64,000 nt of DNA. Origin: Hyphomicrobiales bacterium. GTDB lineage: Bacteria > Pseudomonadota > Alphaproteobacteria > Rhizobiales > Rhizobiaceae. A model generated the notes under the pieces. It saw nothing but the letters and a program-made list of their open reading frames with translations. It was not told where the DNA came from and made no database searches. A program made the position numbers and the translations under genes. The stretch spans positions 219,640-283,639 of the forward strand of contig UCIA01000007.1 of NCBI GenBank assembly GCA_900472295.1, written 5' to 3'. The first letter of the stretch is position 1. The number at the start of each line of letters is the position of its first letter. Below are positions 43,627 through 52,035 of the stretch, in pieces.

Positions 43627-44670
43627 CTACTCGGCCGCGCGCAAGCGATAGTGGCTGACGCCCCATTCCTCGCCGTTCTTGTGTCCGAACAGGCCGGCGG
43701 TGGCGAGGAAGAACAGGCGCCAGCGTCGGCGCCAGATGAGCGCGTCCTTGCCGTAGACTTCAGTGAGAATGCGATCGATCGCGGGCAGGTTGGCGTCCAT
43801 ATTGGCAAGCCACTGGTTTGCCGTGCGCTGGTAGTTACGTCCATTCCATTGCCACTCATGTTCGACATCGAACAGATCCGGAAAATGCCGGATCAGCTCG
43901 TGGCTCGGCATGATGCCGCCGGTGAAGAAATGCTGCGCAATCCAGTCCGACTTGTCGCGGTGGTCGAAACGGTAGGAGCGGCTCTTGTGCGTGAACACAT
44001 GGATGAACACCCGCCCATCCGGCGCCAGCCAGGACCGCACGCGTTCCAGCAGTTTTTGCCAGTTCGCCATATGCTCGAACATCTCGACCGAGACGATCCG
44101 GTCGAACCTGCCGCCCGGCTGAAAACTGTTCATGTCGGCGGTGATGACGCGGACATTTGCAAAGCCTTTTTCCCGCGCCTGCGCTTCTATGTAAGCCCTT
44201 TGCGGCGCCGAATTGGAGACCGCGGTGATTTTTGCGTCGGGATAGCGCTCGGCCATGAACAGCGTCAGCGAACCCCAGCCGCAGCCTAGCTCGAGTATGT
44301 CCTGGCCATCGGCCAGATCGGCATGCGCGACGGTCTCCAAAAGCCCAAGCACCTCCGCCTGCGCCAGCGTCTCGTCACCCCTACGGTAGAGGCAGGAGGA
44401 GTATTTGCGCCGTGGCCCCAGCACCAGCCCGAAGAATTCAGGCGGCAATTCATAGTGCTGCTCGTTGGCGGCGTCGGTGTGCTCGGCAATCGGATACGCG
44501 GCCATCGCGCGCACGAAGGCCTGCTCATGCGTGGCGTTCCTCTGCGACAGGCTTCCCCCCGACAGGCTGCGGCGCGTGCGTCCGACCAGGAAGTCTATGC
44601 CCGTCCGGGTCAGCGGATCGGGAAGCGGGCTGCGTTCGACGGTGCGTATGGCGGATGCAATGAGGCTCAC
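43627..44670 (-). CDS. SAM-dependent methyltransferase, cyclopropane-fatty-acid synthase family
   Basis: This 347-aa protein has the CFA synthase plan: NEQHYELPPEFFGLVLGPRR, then the SAM site ILELGCGWGSLTLFMAERYP and ITAVSNSAPQRAYIEAQA, and FFTGGIMPSHELI. Such enzymes methylate or cyclopropanate the double bond of phospholipid acyl chains. The start is a GTG at 44670 overlapping the stop of the DUF1295 gene by four bases (GTGA), with GAAAGG upstream. Confidence 0.88.
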   Translation of the reverse strand: MSLIASAIRTVERSPLPDPLTRTGIDFLVGRTRRSLSGGSLSQRNATHEQAFVRAMAAYPIAEHTDAANEQHYELPPEFFGLVLGPRRKYSSCLYRRGDETLAQAEVLGLLETVAHADLADGQDILELGCGWGSLTLFMAERYPDAKITAVSNSAPQRAYIEAQAREKGFANVRVITADMNSFQPGGRFDRIVSVEMFEHMANWQKLLERVRSWLAPDGRVFIHVFTHKSRSYRFDHRDKSDWIAQHFFTGGIMPSHELIRHFPDLFDVEHEWQWNGRNYQRTANQWLANMDANLPAIDRILTEVYGKDALIWRRRWRLFFLATAGLFGHKNGEEWGVSHYRLRAAE

Positions 44671-45503
44671 GATGCCTGACCTTTCGATACCTGTGGAGAC
44701 GGCTGGCGGGGCGGTCCCGGCCAGAATGCATTGACGCGCGCCTTGTAAGCGCGGAATTTTTCGCCGCGCGATTTCAGCATATGCGCTTCGAGCGGCGGAA
44801 TGCCGGAGACATGCACCAGCAGCCAGTACATGAAGACGGGACCTGTGCCGGCGACCCATCCCCACGGATAGGCCCCGGTCAGATCGAGCGCGATCGCGAC
44901 ATAGGCGAGCCAGCCCAGCCACTCGAAGAAATAGTTGGGATGGCGCGAAAGGCCCCAGAGCCCGGCATCGCAGACTTTTCCCTTGTTGGCCGGATTGTCG
45001 CGAAACCGCGCCAACTGGCGGTCGGCGACGCCTTCGCCAAGGATGGCGATCACCAAAAGGGCAATGCCCAGCCAGTCGCCGATCTGCAGCTCTGGTGCCG
45101 GATTGCGCGCGGCTGTGAAGATGGAGAGCGAAAGCAGCAAGGCCGCGGCAGCCTGGATCTGCAGAAACCAGAAGAGACGGCGTGGAAAGGCGTCGCCCCA
45201 TTCGCTGCGCAGTTGCGCATAACGCGGATCGTCGCCGCCGTGCAGGGTCCTGATGACGATATGCAGGCCAAGCCTGATCGACCAGATTGCCGCCAGCAAA
45301 GCGACGATCACCGGCCGTTCCGTTGCCTGCTGCCAACCCGGCAATGGAATGAGCGCCACGGCGACGCCGGCGGCCCCCACCGCAAACGACCAGATCGCAT
45401 CCACCCAGCCGGACTTGCCGCTGCGAATGGCGACTGCCCAGGCGATCGACATGACGAAAGACAGGCAGATGCCCACACCGATAAACAAAACTGCAAACGT
45501 CAC
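44667..45503 (-). CDS. DUF1295 membrane protein (steroid 5-alpha-reductase-like)
   Basis: This 278-aa protein has seven membrane spans and the DUF1295 signature SRHPNYFFEWLGWLAYVAIA, with the NADPH-site residues near HGGDDPRYAQLRSEWG. Homologues reduce lipid double bonds. I chose the GTG at 45503 (MTFAVLFIGVGICL) because AGGG lies 8 bases upstream. It is first of the operon with the methyltransferase and the membrane protein downstream. Confidence 0.83.
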   Translation of the reverse strand: MTFAVLFIGVGICLSFVMSIAWAVAIRSGKSGWVDAIWSFAVGAAGVAVALIPLPGWQQATERPVIVALLAAIWSIRLGLHIVIRTLHGGDDPRYAQLRSEWGDAFPRRLFWFLQIQAAAALLLSLSIFTAARNPAPELQIGDWLGIALLVIAILGEGVADRQLARFRDNPANKGKVCDAGLWGLSRHPNYFFEWLGWLAYVAIALDLTGAYPWGWVAGTGPVFMYWLLVHVSGIPPLEAHMLKSRGEKFRAYKARVNAFWPGPPRQPSPQVSKGQAS

Positions 45504-45702
45504 ATCATAGCCCTGCACCGCGATCTCTCGGGTGAGGTACGCATTGATGTGGCGGCAAGTTTCCACTGCTGACGAGAGTTTTGCCGAGAAGGCAATTCCA
45601 TCGTTCACATATTGGCGCAATGGCGCCCGTTTCATCGAAGGTCGGCAAGGCAGCGGCCCCAGTTTATCCGGAGCCGCTTTGTCGATGTGGCGGTGATTAT
45701 AC

Positions 45703-46251
45703 TCAAGCCTTGGGCGGTGGCGGTGCGTCCTCGCCCGGGCCTGGCCCATGCGCGCCCGGTCCGAAATCGCGCCAGCCATGGCGCGGGCCGTGAGGATGTG
45801 GCGGCCGCAATTCGTCGACCCGGCCGTCGCCATGGATGACCATGCCGGCATGGACGAAGCCGTCGTCGAAGCGGCCTTGCACCGTTACCTCCTCGTTTTG
45901 CGCCACGAGCTTGGCGTCGCTGCCTTCCGGCCCGACATCGACCAGTGTGCGGCCTGTGCTGTCCGAAATGATGAACTTGTTGCCGAATATCTCGGCGACC
46001 TTGCCTTTGACCGCGACAAGGCTGTCATCGGCCATTGCGTTGATCGCGACGGGCGGAAGCAGCGCCTGACGCTCATCGTGGCGTGATACCTTCATGGCGA
46101 CGGCACCGGCTATGGCGCCAACCAGAAGCATGCCCGCCAAGGCCGAGCCGCCGACGATCTTGGCGCCCAGCCGACGCTTGGACGGCTGCGTGGTTTCGAT
46201 ACCGCTGTCCTGCGGTGGGTTTGCGGGTCCTATATTGTCTTGGTTCGACAT
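45703..46251 (-). CDS. Membrane-anchored OB-fold-like (DUF5666-type) protein with His/Gly-rich tail
   Basis: This 182-aa protein has a cytoplasmic N-terminus, one span at about 40-60 (IVGGSALAGMLLVGAIAGAV), a small beta domain at about 80-150 (AVKGKVAEIFGNKFIISDST, NEEVTVQGRFDDGFVHAGMV) and a tail rich in H, P and G (HPHGPRHGW, GPGAHGPGPG). The beta domain looks like an OB fold of the kind found in envelope-stress proteins. The gene is divergent from a two-component system, which probably regulates it. GGAG precedes the start. Confidence 0.72.
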   Translation of the reverse strand: MSNQDNIGPANPPQDSGIETTQPSKRRLGAKIVGGSALAGMLLVGAIAGAVAMKVSRHDERQALLPPVAINAMADDSLVAVKGKVAEIFGNKFIISDSTGRTLVDVGPEGSDAKLVAQNEEVTVQGRFDDGFVHAGMVIHGDGRVDELRPPHPHGPRHGWRDFGPGAHGPGPGEDAPPPPKA

Positions 46252-46385
46252 TTCAAAAACTCCTTCTCTGCGTTGTCGATACCGAAGATCTAGCAGGGCG
46301 GGTCGAACCGAAACTGAACCGGGCCGTTCAGGTTGAGTTAAGCTGGAGTGCCTATCCGGCATGTCAAAGGGATACAGTCCAACAC

Positions 46386-47048
46386 ATGCGCATCCTGCTC
46401 GTAGAAGACGACCAGACACTCTCCGACAGTATAGCCAAGGCGCTCCGATCGGAGAACTTCGCCGTCGATGTGGCGCGCAACGGCGAGGACGGCGTCCATC
46501 TTGGCGACACGGAAACCTATGACGCCGCTGTGCTCGACCTCGGCCTGCCCAAAGTCGACGGGATCAGCGTGCTTACAGCATGGCGCAAGGCGAACCGGAC
46601 GATGCCGGTGCTGATCCTCACCGCACGGGATGGATGGTCGCAAAAGGTCGAAGGCTTCAAGGCCGGCGCCGACGACTACATGACCAAGCCGTTCCGCATA
46701 GAGGAGCTTGTCATTCGGCTGCGAGCCCTGGTGCGACGCGCGGCCGGTCACGCAGCGCCGCAGATCAGCTGCGGTACACTCAATTTCGACGCGCAGCTCG
46801 GGACGTTTGAAAAGGACGGGCTGCCGCTCAAGCTTACGGCGCTGGAATGGCGCGTCCTGCAATGCCTCATCATGCGCAAGGATGTGACGATCGAACGGTC
46901 GAACCTTGTCGAACGCGTCTACGAAGGTGACGCCGATGTCGACTCCAACTCGATCGAAGTCATCATTGCCAGGCTGCGGCGAAAGATCGGCCATGACATG
47001 ATCGCGACGGAGCGCGGCCGAGGGTATCGTCTGGTATCGTCGCCATGA
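46386..47048 (+). CDS. OmpR-family response regulator
   Basis: This 220-aa protein has a receiver domain with the acidic pair E8/D9 (LLVEDDQ), phospho-acceptor D51 (AVLDLGLPKVDG) and lysine 101 (DDYMTKPF), followed by a winged-helix domain (LPLKLTALEWRVLQCLIM, VDSNSIEVIIARLRRKIG). It is PhoP/FeuP-like in plan. The ATG at 46386 opens with MRILLVEDDQ; the longer open frame upstream is not homologous. It overlaps the kinase gene by four bases. Confidence 0.92.
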   Translation: MRILLVEDDQTLSDSIAKALRSENFAVDVARNGEDGVHLGDTETYDAAVLDLGLPKVDGISVLTAWRKANRTMPVLILTARDGWSQKVEGFKAGADDYMTKPFRIEELVIRLRALVRRAAGHAAPQISCGTLNFDAQLGTFEKDGLPLKLTALEWRVLQCLIMRKDVTIERSNLVERVYEGDADVDSNSIEVIIARLRRKIGHDMIATERGRGYRLVSSP

Positions 47049-48454
47049 GGCCGCTCGAGCTCTTTCGCCGCCTGGCGCCGAAATCCATTGCGGGGCGGCT
47101 GGCGCTGGGATCAGCCTTCCTTGTCATAGCGGCTCTGATCGTCACCAGCATCAGCACGGGGATCGTGCTCTCGCGGTTCATCCGCGACCAGATCGACCAG
47201 CGGCTCGATACGCAAATCGGGGCCGTGACGAGCGCGCTGACAAACGCGCCATCCTTGCCGGATCGGCTCACGTTGAACGATCCTCCTCCATTCGATCGAC
47301 CTGCTGGCGGCTGGTACTGGATGGCAACGGTCGATGGTCATACCTATCGTTCGGCCTCGCTCGATGGCGGCGACATTACCAACCGCGGATCGGATCATTG
47401 GTGGGGTGGGTGGCATGACGGGCCGCCGGATGCCAATGCGCGTCCTCGCCCCTTCAACGGGGTCGGCCCGCGAGGCGAGCCGCTCTATCTTCGCATTCAG
47501 GTCGTGCCGATGAACGGCACGTGGATAACAATTACGTCTTCCGCACCCGCCCATGCGCTGGTGCGCCCGCTTCGCGACGCGCTGGCACCCGTTATCTTGG
47601 CGATGCTGGCACTTGGGGTGCTGCTGGCATTCGCAAGCGTCTTGCAGTTGCGGCTGGGCCTTCGACCCCTCAAGCGGGTGACAAAGGGCCTGGAGGATGT
47701 TCGCGCTGGTCGCGCCAGCCACATCGACGGCAATCAGCCCAGGGAATTGAGCGGGCTGGTGGAGGAGCTGAACTCGCTGATCAAGCAAAATGCCGAAGGC
47801 ATAAAGCGCGCCCGCGGTCATGTCTCGAACCTTGGCCATGCGCTGAACACACCGCTCGCAGCCTTGTCGCTGTCGCTCGCCGCCAGCCGGAACAGCCGCG
47901 ATGGCGAGCGTTTGAAGCTTGTTGCCGAGATGCAGGAGCGTATTCGACATCACCTTGGCCGGGCGCGCGGGGCGGCCCTGAACGGCCCCGCTCATATCAG
48001 CACTGCGATCAGGCCGCGCATTCTGGACCTGAACGTCGTGCTTTCGAAAATCAACGCCGAGCGTGGGTTGAACGTGTCAATCGATGTGCCCGAAGAGCTG
48101 GCCGTTGCCTGCGAACCGCAGGATCTGGATGAGATGCTCGGCAACATGCTGGACAACGCCTTCAAATGGGCCGCCAGCGCAATCTCCATCAGCGGTCGCA
48201 ATGACGGAACCCAGATCTCGATAGAAGTCGCCGATGACGGGCCTGGCATAAGTGCGGAGAAAATCCAGGACGTCCTCCAGGCCGGCAAGAAGCTCGATGA
48301 GAGTGTCGTCGGTCACGGTTTTGGCCTGTCGATCACCCGCGAACTCGCGGAGCTGTATGGCGGAGATCTCGATCTTGGCAACGCTTCGCTTGGCGGATTG
48401 AAGGCCGTCATTAGACTGCCCGGCTCGGTGGCGCCTGGTGGGACAAAGCCATGA
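47045..48454 (+). CDS. Sensor histidine kinase
   Basis: This 469-aa membrane kinase has spans at about 18-42 and 181-203 enclosing a periplasmic loop of about 135 residues with a His/Trp/Gly-rich patch (SDHWWGGWHDG at 116-126). A HAMP-like linker follows, then the H-box with H265 (NLGHALNTPLAALSLSLA), the N-box (LDEMLGNMLDNAFKWA) and the G-boxes (DDGPGISAEK, GHGFGLSI). It forms a pair with the response regulator. The signal sensed is unknown. Confidence 0.9.
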   Translation: MRPLELFRRLAPKSIAGRLALGSAFLVIAALIVTSISTGIVLSRFIRDQIDQRLDTQIGAVTSALTNAPSLPDRLTLNDPPPFDRPAGGWYWMATVDGHTYRSASLDGGDITNRGSDHWWGGWHDGPPDANARPRPFNGVGPRGEPLYLRIQVVPMNGTWITITSSAPAHALVRPLRDALAPVILAMLALGVLLAFASVLQLRLGLRPLKRVTKGLEDVRAGRASHIDGNQPRELSGLVEELNSLIKQNAEGIKRARGHVSNLGHALNTPLAALSLSLAASRNSRDGERLKLVAEMQERIRHHLGRARGAALNGPAHISTAIRPRILDLNVVLSKINAERGLNVSIDVPEELAVACEPQDLDEMLGNMLDNAFKWAASAISISGRNDGTQISIEVADDGPGISAEKIQDVLQAGKKLDESVVGHGFGLSITRELAELYGGDLDLGNASLGGLKAVIRLPGSVAPGGTKP

Positions 48455-48489
48455 GCCAGGCGACCGTCTCGCGCTCGCTCTCCCGCGGC

Positions 48490-49446
48490 TCAGTTCGACG
48501 GCGCCGGGATAAAATCGGTCAACGCCGTGACAACCTGCTGCGGCTGTTCCTCGGCGATCCAGTGGCCCGAATCCTCGATGATGACCGTCTTCACGTTGCT
48601 TGCCACGTTGCGCAGCAGGATTCCGATCGTGTCCCCCAATCCTCCCGACGCGCCCAGACCAAGAACGGGGATCTTCAGCGGCTGCTTGGCTAAAGCGCGG
48701 TTGTCGATCTCGTCTTGCGCAAAAGCGCGATAATATTCGAACCCGCCGCGCAGCGCGCCGGGCCGCGCATAGGATTGCGCGTAATAATCCTCCGACTCCG
48801 GGGTTAGCGCACTGGTGTTGACGGCCTCGACGTTCCGGAACCAGCGGATGAATTCGCTTTCCTGCCCGGTAATGAGCATCTCGGGCAGGTCGCGCACGTT
48901 GAAGAAGCGAAAATGCCAGGTTCGCGGCGTCGCCGAGATATCCCTCCAGGGATCTATTCCGGGGAGTGGCACATCCATGACGACGAGCCGCGATACCTCG
49001 TCGCGATGTTGCGCGGCATAGGCATAAGCAACCATACCGCCCATGTCGTGCCCCGCGACGGTGACGCGCGGCCCCAGCCCCAGTGCCGCGACCAGCGCCT
49101 GGATGTCGCGCGCGATAGTCGCCTTGTCATATCCCGTCGCCGGCCGTGCCGTATCGCCCAACCCCCGAAGATCGGGCGCCAGCACCGTGTGCCCACGTGC
49201 GATGAGTGCAGGCATCACATAGCGCCACATATAGGATGTTTCGCCCCAGCCATGGAGCAGGACGATCGGCTCCCCGCGGCCCATGGCCATCAAATAATGA
49301 TATTGGACGCCGTTCACCTCGATCTTTCCGTCGCGGATCACGGTCTGCGACGTCGCTGCAGCGACAGGAGACTGGGCAGCGGCGGTGCCGGGCAGGCTGA
49401 GGGCAAGGATGGCGGAAGCGGCGGCAGCGAGAAAGGTTTTGCTCAT
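48490..49446 (-). CDS. Exported alpha/beta hydrolase (epoxide hydrolase/dehalogenase type)
   Basis: This 318-aa protein has a signal peptide (about 1-24, LSLPGTAAAQ), the oxyanion segment LLHGWGE at 64-70, the nucleophile elbow AGHDMGG with aspartate 134, and a catalytic histidine in EDSGHWIAEEQP. An aspartate nucleophile points to an epoxide hydrolase or haloalkane dehalogenase-like enzyme rather than an esterase. The substrate is unknown. The ATG at 49446 gives the full signal peptide. It converges with the kinase gene. Confidence 0.87.
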   Translation of the reverse strand: MSKTFLAAAASAILALSLPGTAAAQSPVAAATSQTVIRDGKIEVNGVQYHYLMAMGRGEPIVLLHGWGETSYMWRYVMPALIARGHTVLAPDLRGLGDTARPATGYDKATIARDIQALVAALGLGPRVTVAGHDMGGMVAYAYAAQHRDEVSRLVVMDVPLPGIDPWRDISATPRTWHFRFFNVRDLPEMLITGQESEFIRWFRNVEAVNTSALTPESEDYYAQSYARPGALRGGFEYYRAFAQDEIDNRALAKQPLKIPVLGLGASGGLGDTIGILLRNVASNVKTVIIEDSGHWIAEEQPQQVVTALTDFIPAPSN

Positions 49447-49621
49447 TGTCAGGCTTTCGGTTGTGAGTAAGACGCGTTGTTGATGAAAGGCCTCAGTCGA
49501 TACTCGGCCCCTGCCGCATGGCGTTGGTCCCAAATGGAGACATTGTGGCCGGAAGCCTACGGCCGAACCGGGCGCGGCCTTGAAGCCTGCGCACCCGGTT
49601 CGGCCCTGACCCAGAAAGCGG

Positions 49622-50539
49622 TCAGTAGTCCCAGAAGGCCGGCACCCAACGAAAGGCGTCACCGGCGACCGCCACACGGCCGACGGACGGGAACGGCAGG
49701 TGCGTGGCCACCAGCTGTTCACCTGTCGCCGCCAGCTCCGTCAAAAGGCGGATCCGAACGCGGGCCGCCTCCTCGGGGTCGTGTTCGAAACCGTTGTGCC
49801 AGTCGGGGTGGTCGAACCCGACTGCGAACACGGCGTCGCCGGCGAACGTCAGCCGGTCACCGCCGGATGCCAGGCGGACCACGCTGTGCCCGGGGGTATG
49901 GCCGCCGGTACGACGGACGATCACCCCCGGCGCCACCTCGTACTCCTCATCGAACAGCCTCAGCTGGCTGCGGTACTCCTTCGCGAACCGCTTGGCGGCC
50001 GCCCGAAGCGCGTCCGGGAACCCCGGCGGCATGACGACCTGGGCGAAGTCGGGCGACTCCCAGAATTTGACCTCAGCTGCCGCCACGTGGATCCGCAGGT
50101 CCGGACGCAGCCGGTCTTTCACCCCGTCGACGAGCAGTCCGCCAATATGGTCCATATGCATGTGGGTAAGCACAACGTCCGTGACGGACGCAAGATCGAT
50201 GCCGGCGGCCTCCAGTCTCTTGATCATCTGCCCGGCCCGCGGCAGGTTCAAGTCCGGGTCCAACCCTAGCCCCGCGTCGATGAGTATGGTTTGATCGCCG
50301 CTACGCACCACGACCACGTTCAGCGACCAGTCGAAAGCGTCCGGCGGCAGGAACATGTCGTTCAGCCAGGCCGCCCGCACGGCCGGGTCGGCATTGTATC
50401 CCAACATCTTGGTTGGCAGCGGTAGCACCCCATCGCTGACCACCAGCACGTTAATCTCGCCGATCCGCAGCGCGTAGCGCGACGGGACCAACTCGTCAGG
50501 CCCCGATCTGCCGCGTTGTGAGGTAATATCCAGGCCCAT
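49622..50539 (-). CDS. Metallo-beta-lactamase-fold hydrolase
   Basis: This 305-aa protein has the zinc motif THMHMDH at 125-131, the upstream LIDAGLG, a second metal histidine in RRTGGHTPGHSV and an aspartate in FAGDAVFAV. The layout resembles lactonase-like members of the superfamily. GAAGGAG precedes the ATG at 50539. An operator-like repeat lies 53 bases upstream, so expression is probably controlled by a regulator that is not encoded nearby. Confidence 0.87.
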   Translation of the reverse strand: MGLDITSQRGRSGPDELVPSRYALRIGEINVLVVSDGVLPLPTKMLGYNADPAVRAAWLNDMFLPPDAFDWSLNVVVVRSGDQTILIDAGLGLDPDLNLPRAGQMIKRLEAAGIDLASVTDVVLTHMHMDHIGGLLVDGVKDRLRPDLRIHVAAAEVKFWESPDFAQVVMPPGFPDALRAAAKRFAKEYRSQLRLFDEEYEVAPGVIVRRTGGHTPGHSVVRLASGGDRLTFAGDAVFAVGFDHPDWHNGFEHDPEEAARVRIRLLTELAATGEQLVATHLPFPSVGRVAVAGDAFRWVPAFWDY

Positions 50540-50591
50540 GTCTGTCTCCTTCTGGCTGTCGTTCTGGAGCCGAAAAAGCGGCCCCATCTAT

Positions 50592-50631
50592 TAAGGATAT
50601 TTGATATCCTTATGGACACACAATATCCTTA
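50592..50631 (-). promoter_or_regulatory. Operator-like inverted repeat plus half-site upstream of the MBL-fold gene
   Basis: TAAGGATAT (50592-50600) and ATATCCTTA (50604-50612) are exact complements around TTG. A third copy of ATATCCTTA lies at 50623-50631. The AT-rich block contrasts with the surrounding GC-rich sequence. Confidence 0.6.
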
Positions 50632-50639
50632 TTTGCCGA

Positions 50640-50950
50640 GCTGTAAAGCCCTTCGGACCTAAGTGACCCCTGAACCCGCGACGGCAGCTTTCTGGAAGCC
50701 GGCGGTGGCCGATGACAAGATCACGTTATGGCGGAAGCGGAACGACGGCTTTTGCCTGAGCTGTTTCCGGAACCTGACGGGCAGCTTCCGGCCGAAACGC
50801 GACGTCCGGCTGGTGGCTTGGCGATGTCCGTAGTCGGTGCGAAGGAGACAACCGGTCCACACGCCTGCATTCCGCCCCTCCCCCCGCAAGCCTGCCACAA
50901 GCTTGTTGCGCCATGGTCGCTGAAGGAACCCGGCAAAGAGGCGGACTTTC
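50640..50950. other. Intergenic stretch without a supported gene
   Basis: These 311 bases between the MBL-fold promoter and the flgJ-like gene are open in several frames but show no recognisable protein, and no stable hairpin or repeat stood out. They presumably contain the promoter of the flgJ-flgN-like genes. Confidence 0.4.
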
Positions 50951-51523
50951 TTGGCGATTTCTCCACCCAGCGACATCGTTCTCGATGTTGCCCGAGCCGT
51001 CGACCCGACGGATATCGAGGCTGCCCGTGCCGCGCTGACCAGGCGGGCCAGCGGCGTTGGCGGCGCTTTTTCTGTCGACATGGCGGCTTCGGTCGACGCC
51101 GGCTCGATCCTGTCGCGGGCCACGGCCGACAAGGCCGCGGCAGGCGCCGATCCAGCGGGCAAGTTCAAGAAATTCGAGGCGATGGTCTTGCAGACCTTCA
51201 TCCAGAACATGCTGCCCAAGGACTCCGAAGGCGTTTATGGCAAGGGCCTGGCCGGCGATATGTGGAAATCGCAGTTGGCCGAACGCGTCGCCGATGTCAT
51301 GGCCGAGCGCGGCGGCATCGGCATCGCCAAATCGTTGCTGGCCGACCACTACAAGGACGGCAAGCGCACCGTGCCGCTCGGTCCGGTGTCAACCGGGCCG
51401 CACAAGACCGAGATCGACCAGCAGACCCGGTTGTCCACCTCGCTGGTCGAGGAATTGCAGCGCAAGGCCGCACGGTCGATGACCGGCGACGAGACGACCA
51501 TCAAAACCGAAATCAAAATCTAG
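50951..51523 (+). CDS. flgJ: Rod-binding protein, FlgJ-like (no muramidase domain)
   Basis: This 190-aa protein begins MAISPPSDIVLDVARA from a TTG start with AGAGGCGG upstream. Its central region (KFKKFEAMVLQTFIQNMLPK, VYGKGLAGDMWKSQLAERVA, GGIGIAKSLL) is the rod-binding domain of FlgJ (about 75-140). The C-terminal glucosaminidase domain of enterobacterial FlgJ is absent, so wall opening probably depends on the lytic transglycosylase at 16711-17304. It is separated from the main flagellar cluster by more than 11 kb. Confidence 0.8.
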   Translation: MAISPPSDIVLDVARAVDPTDIEAARAALTRRASGVGGAFSVDMAASVDAGSILSRATADKAAAGADPAGKFKKFEAMVLQTFIQNMLPKDSEGVYGKGLAGDMWKSQLAERVADVMAERGGIGIAKSLLADHYKDGKRTVPLGPVSTGPHKTEIDQQTRLSTSLVEELQRKAARSMTGDETTIKTEIKI

Positions 51524-51536
51524 ACCAGGATTTTCA

Positions 51537-51956
51537 ATGGCCGATTTTTCAAAATTCTCTTCCAACCTGCCGGCGCGTACATCGGAGGCGCCGATCCCTT
51601 TTGCACGGCCGGGCAACCTTGCCGCCATCATCGGCCGCATAGAGGAAGCGGTCGAGGAAGAGACGGCAGGTCTGAAGAACGACACCGGCTACGACCTCAA
51701 GGCCTCCAACGCCCGCAAAAGCCGCTACCTCTATGAGCTGACCCGCGCCATGAAGGGCGCCAACGAAATCGAATTCCTGGAAGAGCACCGCGACAGCCTG
51801 GCGCGGCTGCGCCAGAAGCTGGCGAAGAACGAAGCGGCGATCCTCGCCCACCTCAACGCGGTCAACGAGGTTGCCATGCTGTTGAAGAACGCCATCCAGC
51901 GCGCCGAAGCCGACGGCACCTACTCGGCCGGCGAATTCGGCTGGGCGCGGGCATGA
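51537..51956 (+). CDS. FlgN-like flagellar chaperone (probable)
   Basis: This 139-aa helical protein (IIGRIEEAVEEETAGLKNDT, YLYELTRAMKGANEIEFLEE, LRQKLAKNEAAILAHLNAV) follows the flgJ-like gene by 13 bases. The size, helical pattern and a C-terminal GTYSAGEFGWARA fit the FlgN chaperone that escorts FlgK and FlgL. The stop codon lies within the repeat element starting at 51951. Confidence 0.65.
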   Translation: MADFSKFSSNLPARTSEAPIPFARPGNLAAIIGRIEEAVEEETAGLKNDTGYDLKASNARKSRYLYELTRAMKGANEIEFLEEHRDSLARLRQKLAKNEAAILAHLNAVNEVAMLLKNAIQRAEADGTYSAGEFGWARA

Positions 51957-52016
51957 TCCCGAACCGCAGGACCGCGTCGGCGAAAAGTGGAAGCCGCTTT
52001 CCGCGCAAGGTCATGC
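51951..52016. repeat. Intergenic palindromic repeat, family C
   Basis: The 66-base element is bounded by GCATGA and TCATGC and contains CGAAAAGTGGAAGCCGCTTTCC, split here as CGAAAAGTGG and AAGCCGCTTTCC. It supplies the stop codon of the FlgN-like gene. The plan, an outer dyad around an AAAAGTGG core, is that of rhizobial intergenic mosaic elements. Confidence 0.65.
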
Positions 52017-52035
52017 TCGAACAAGCAAACAAGAC

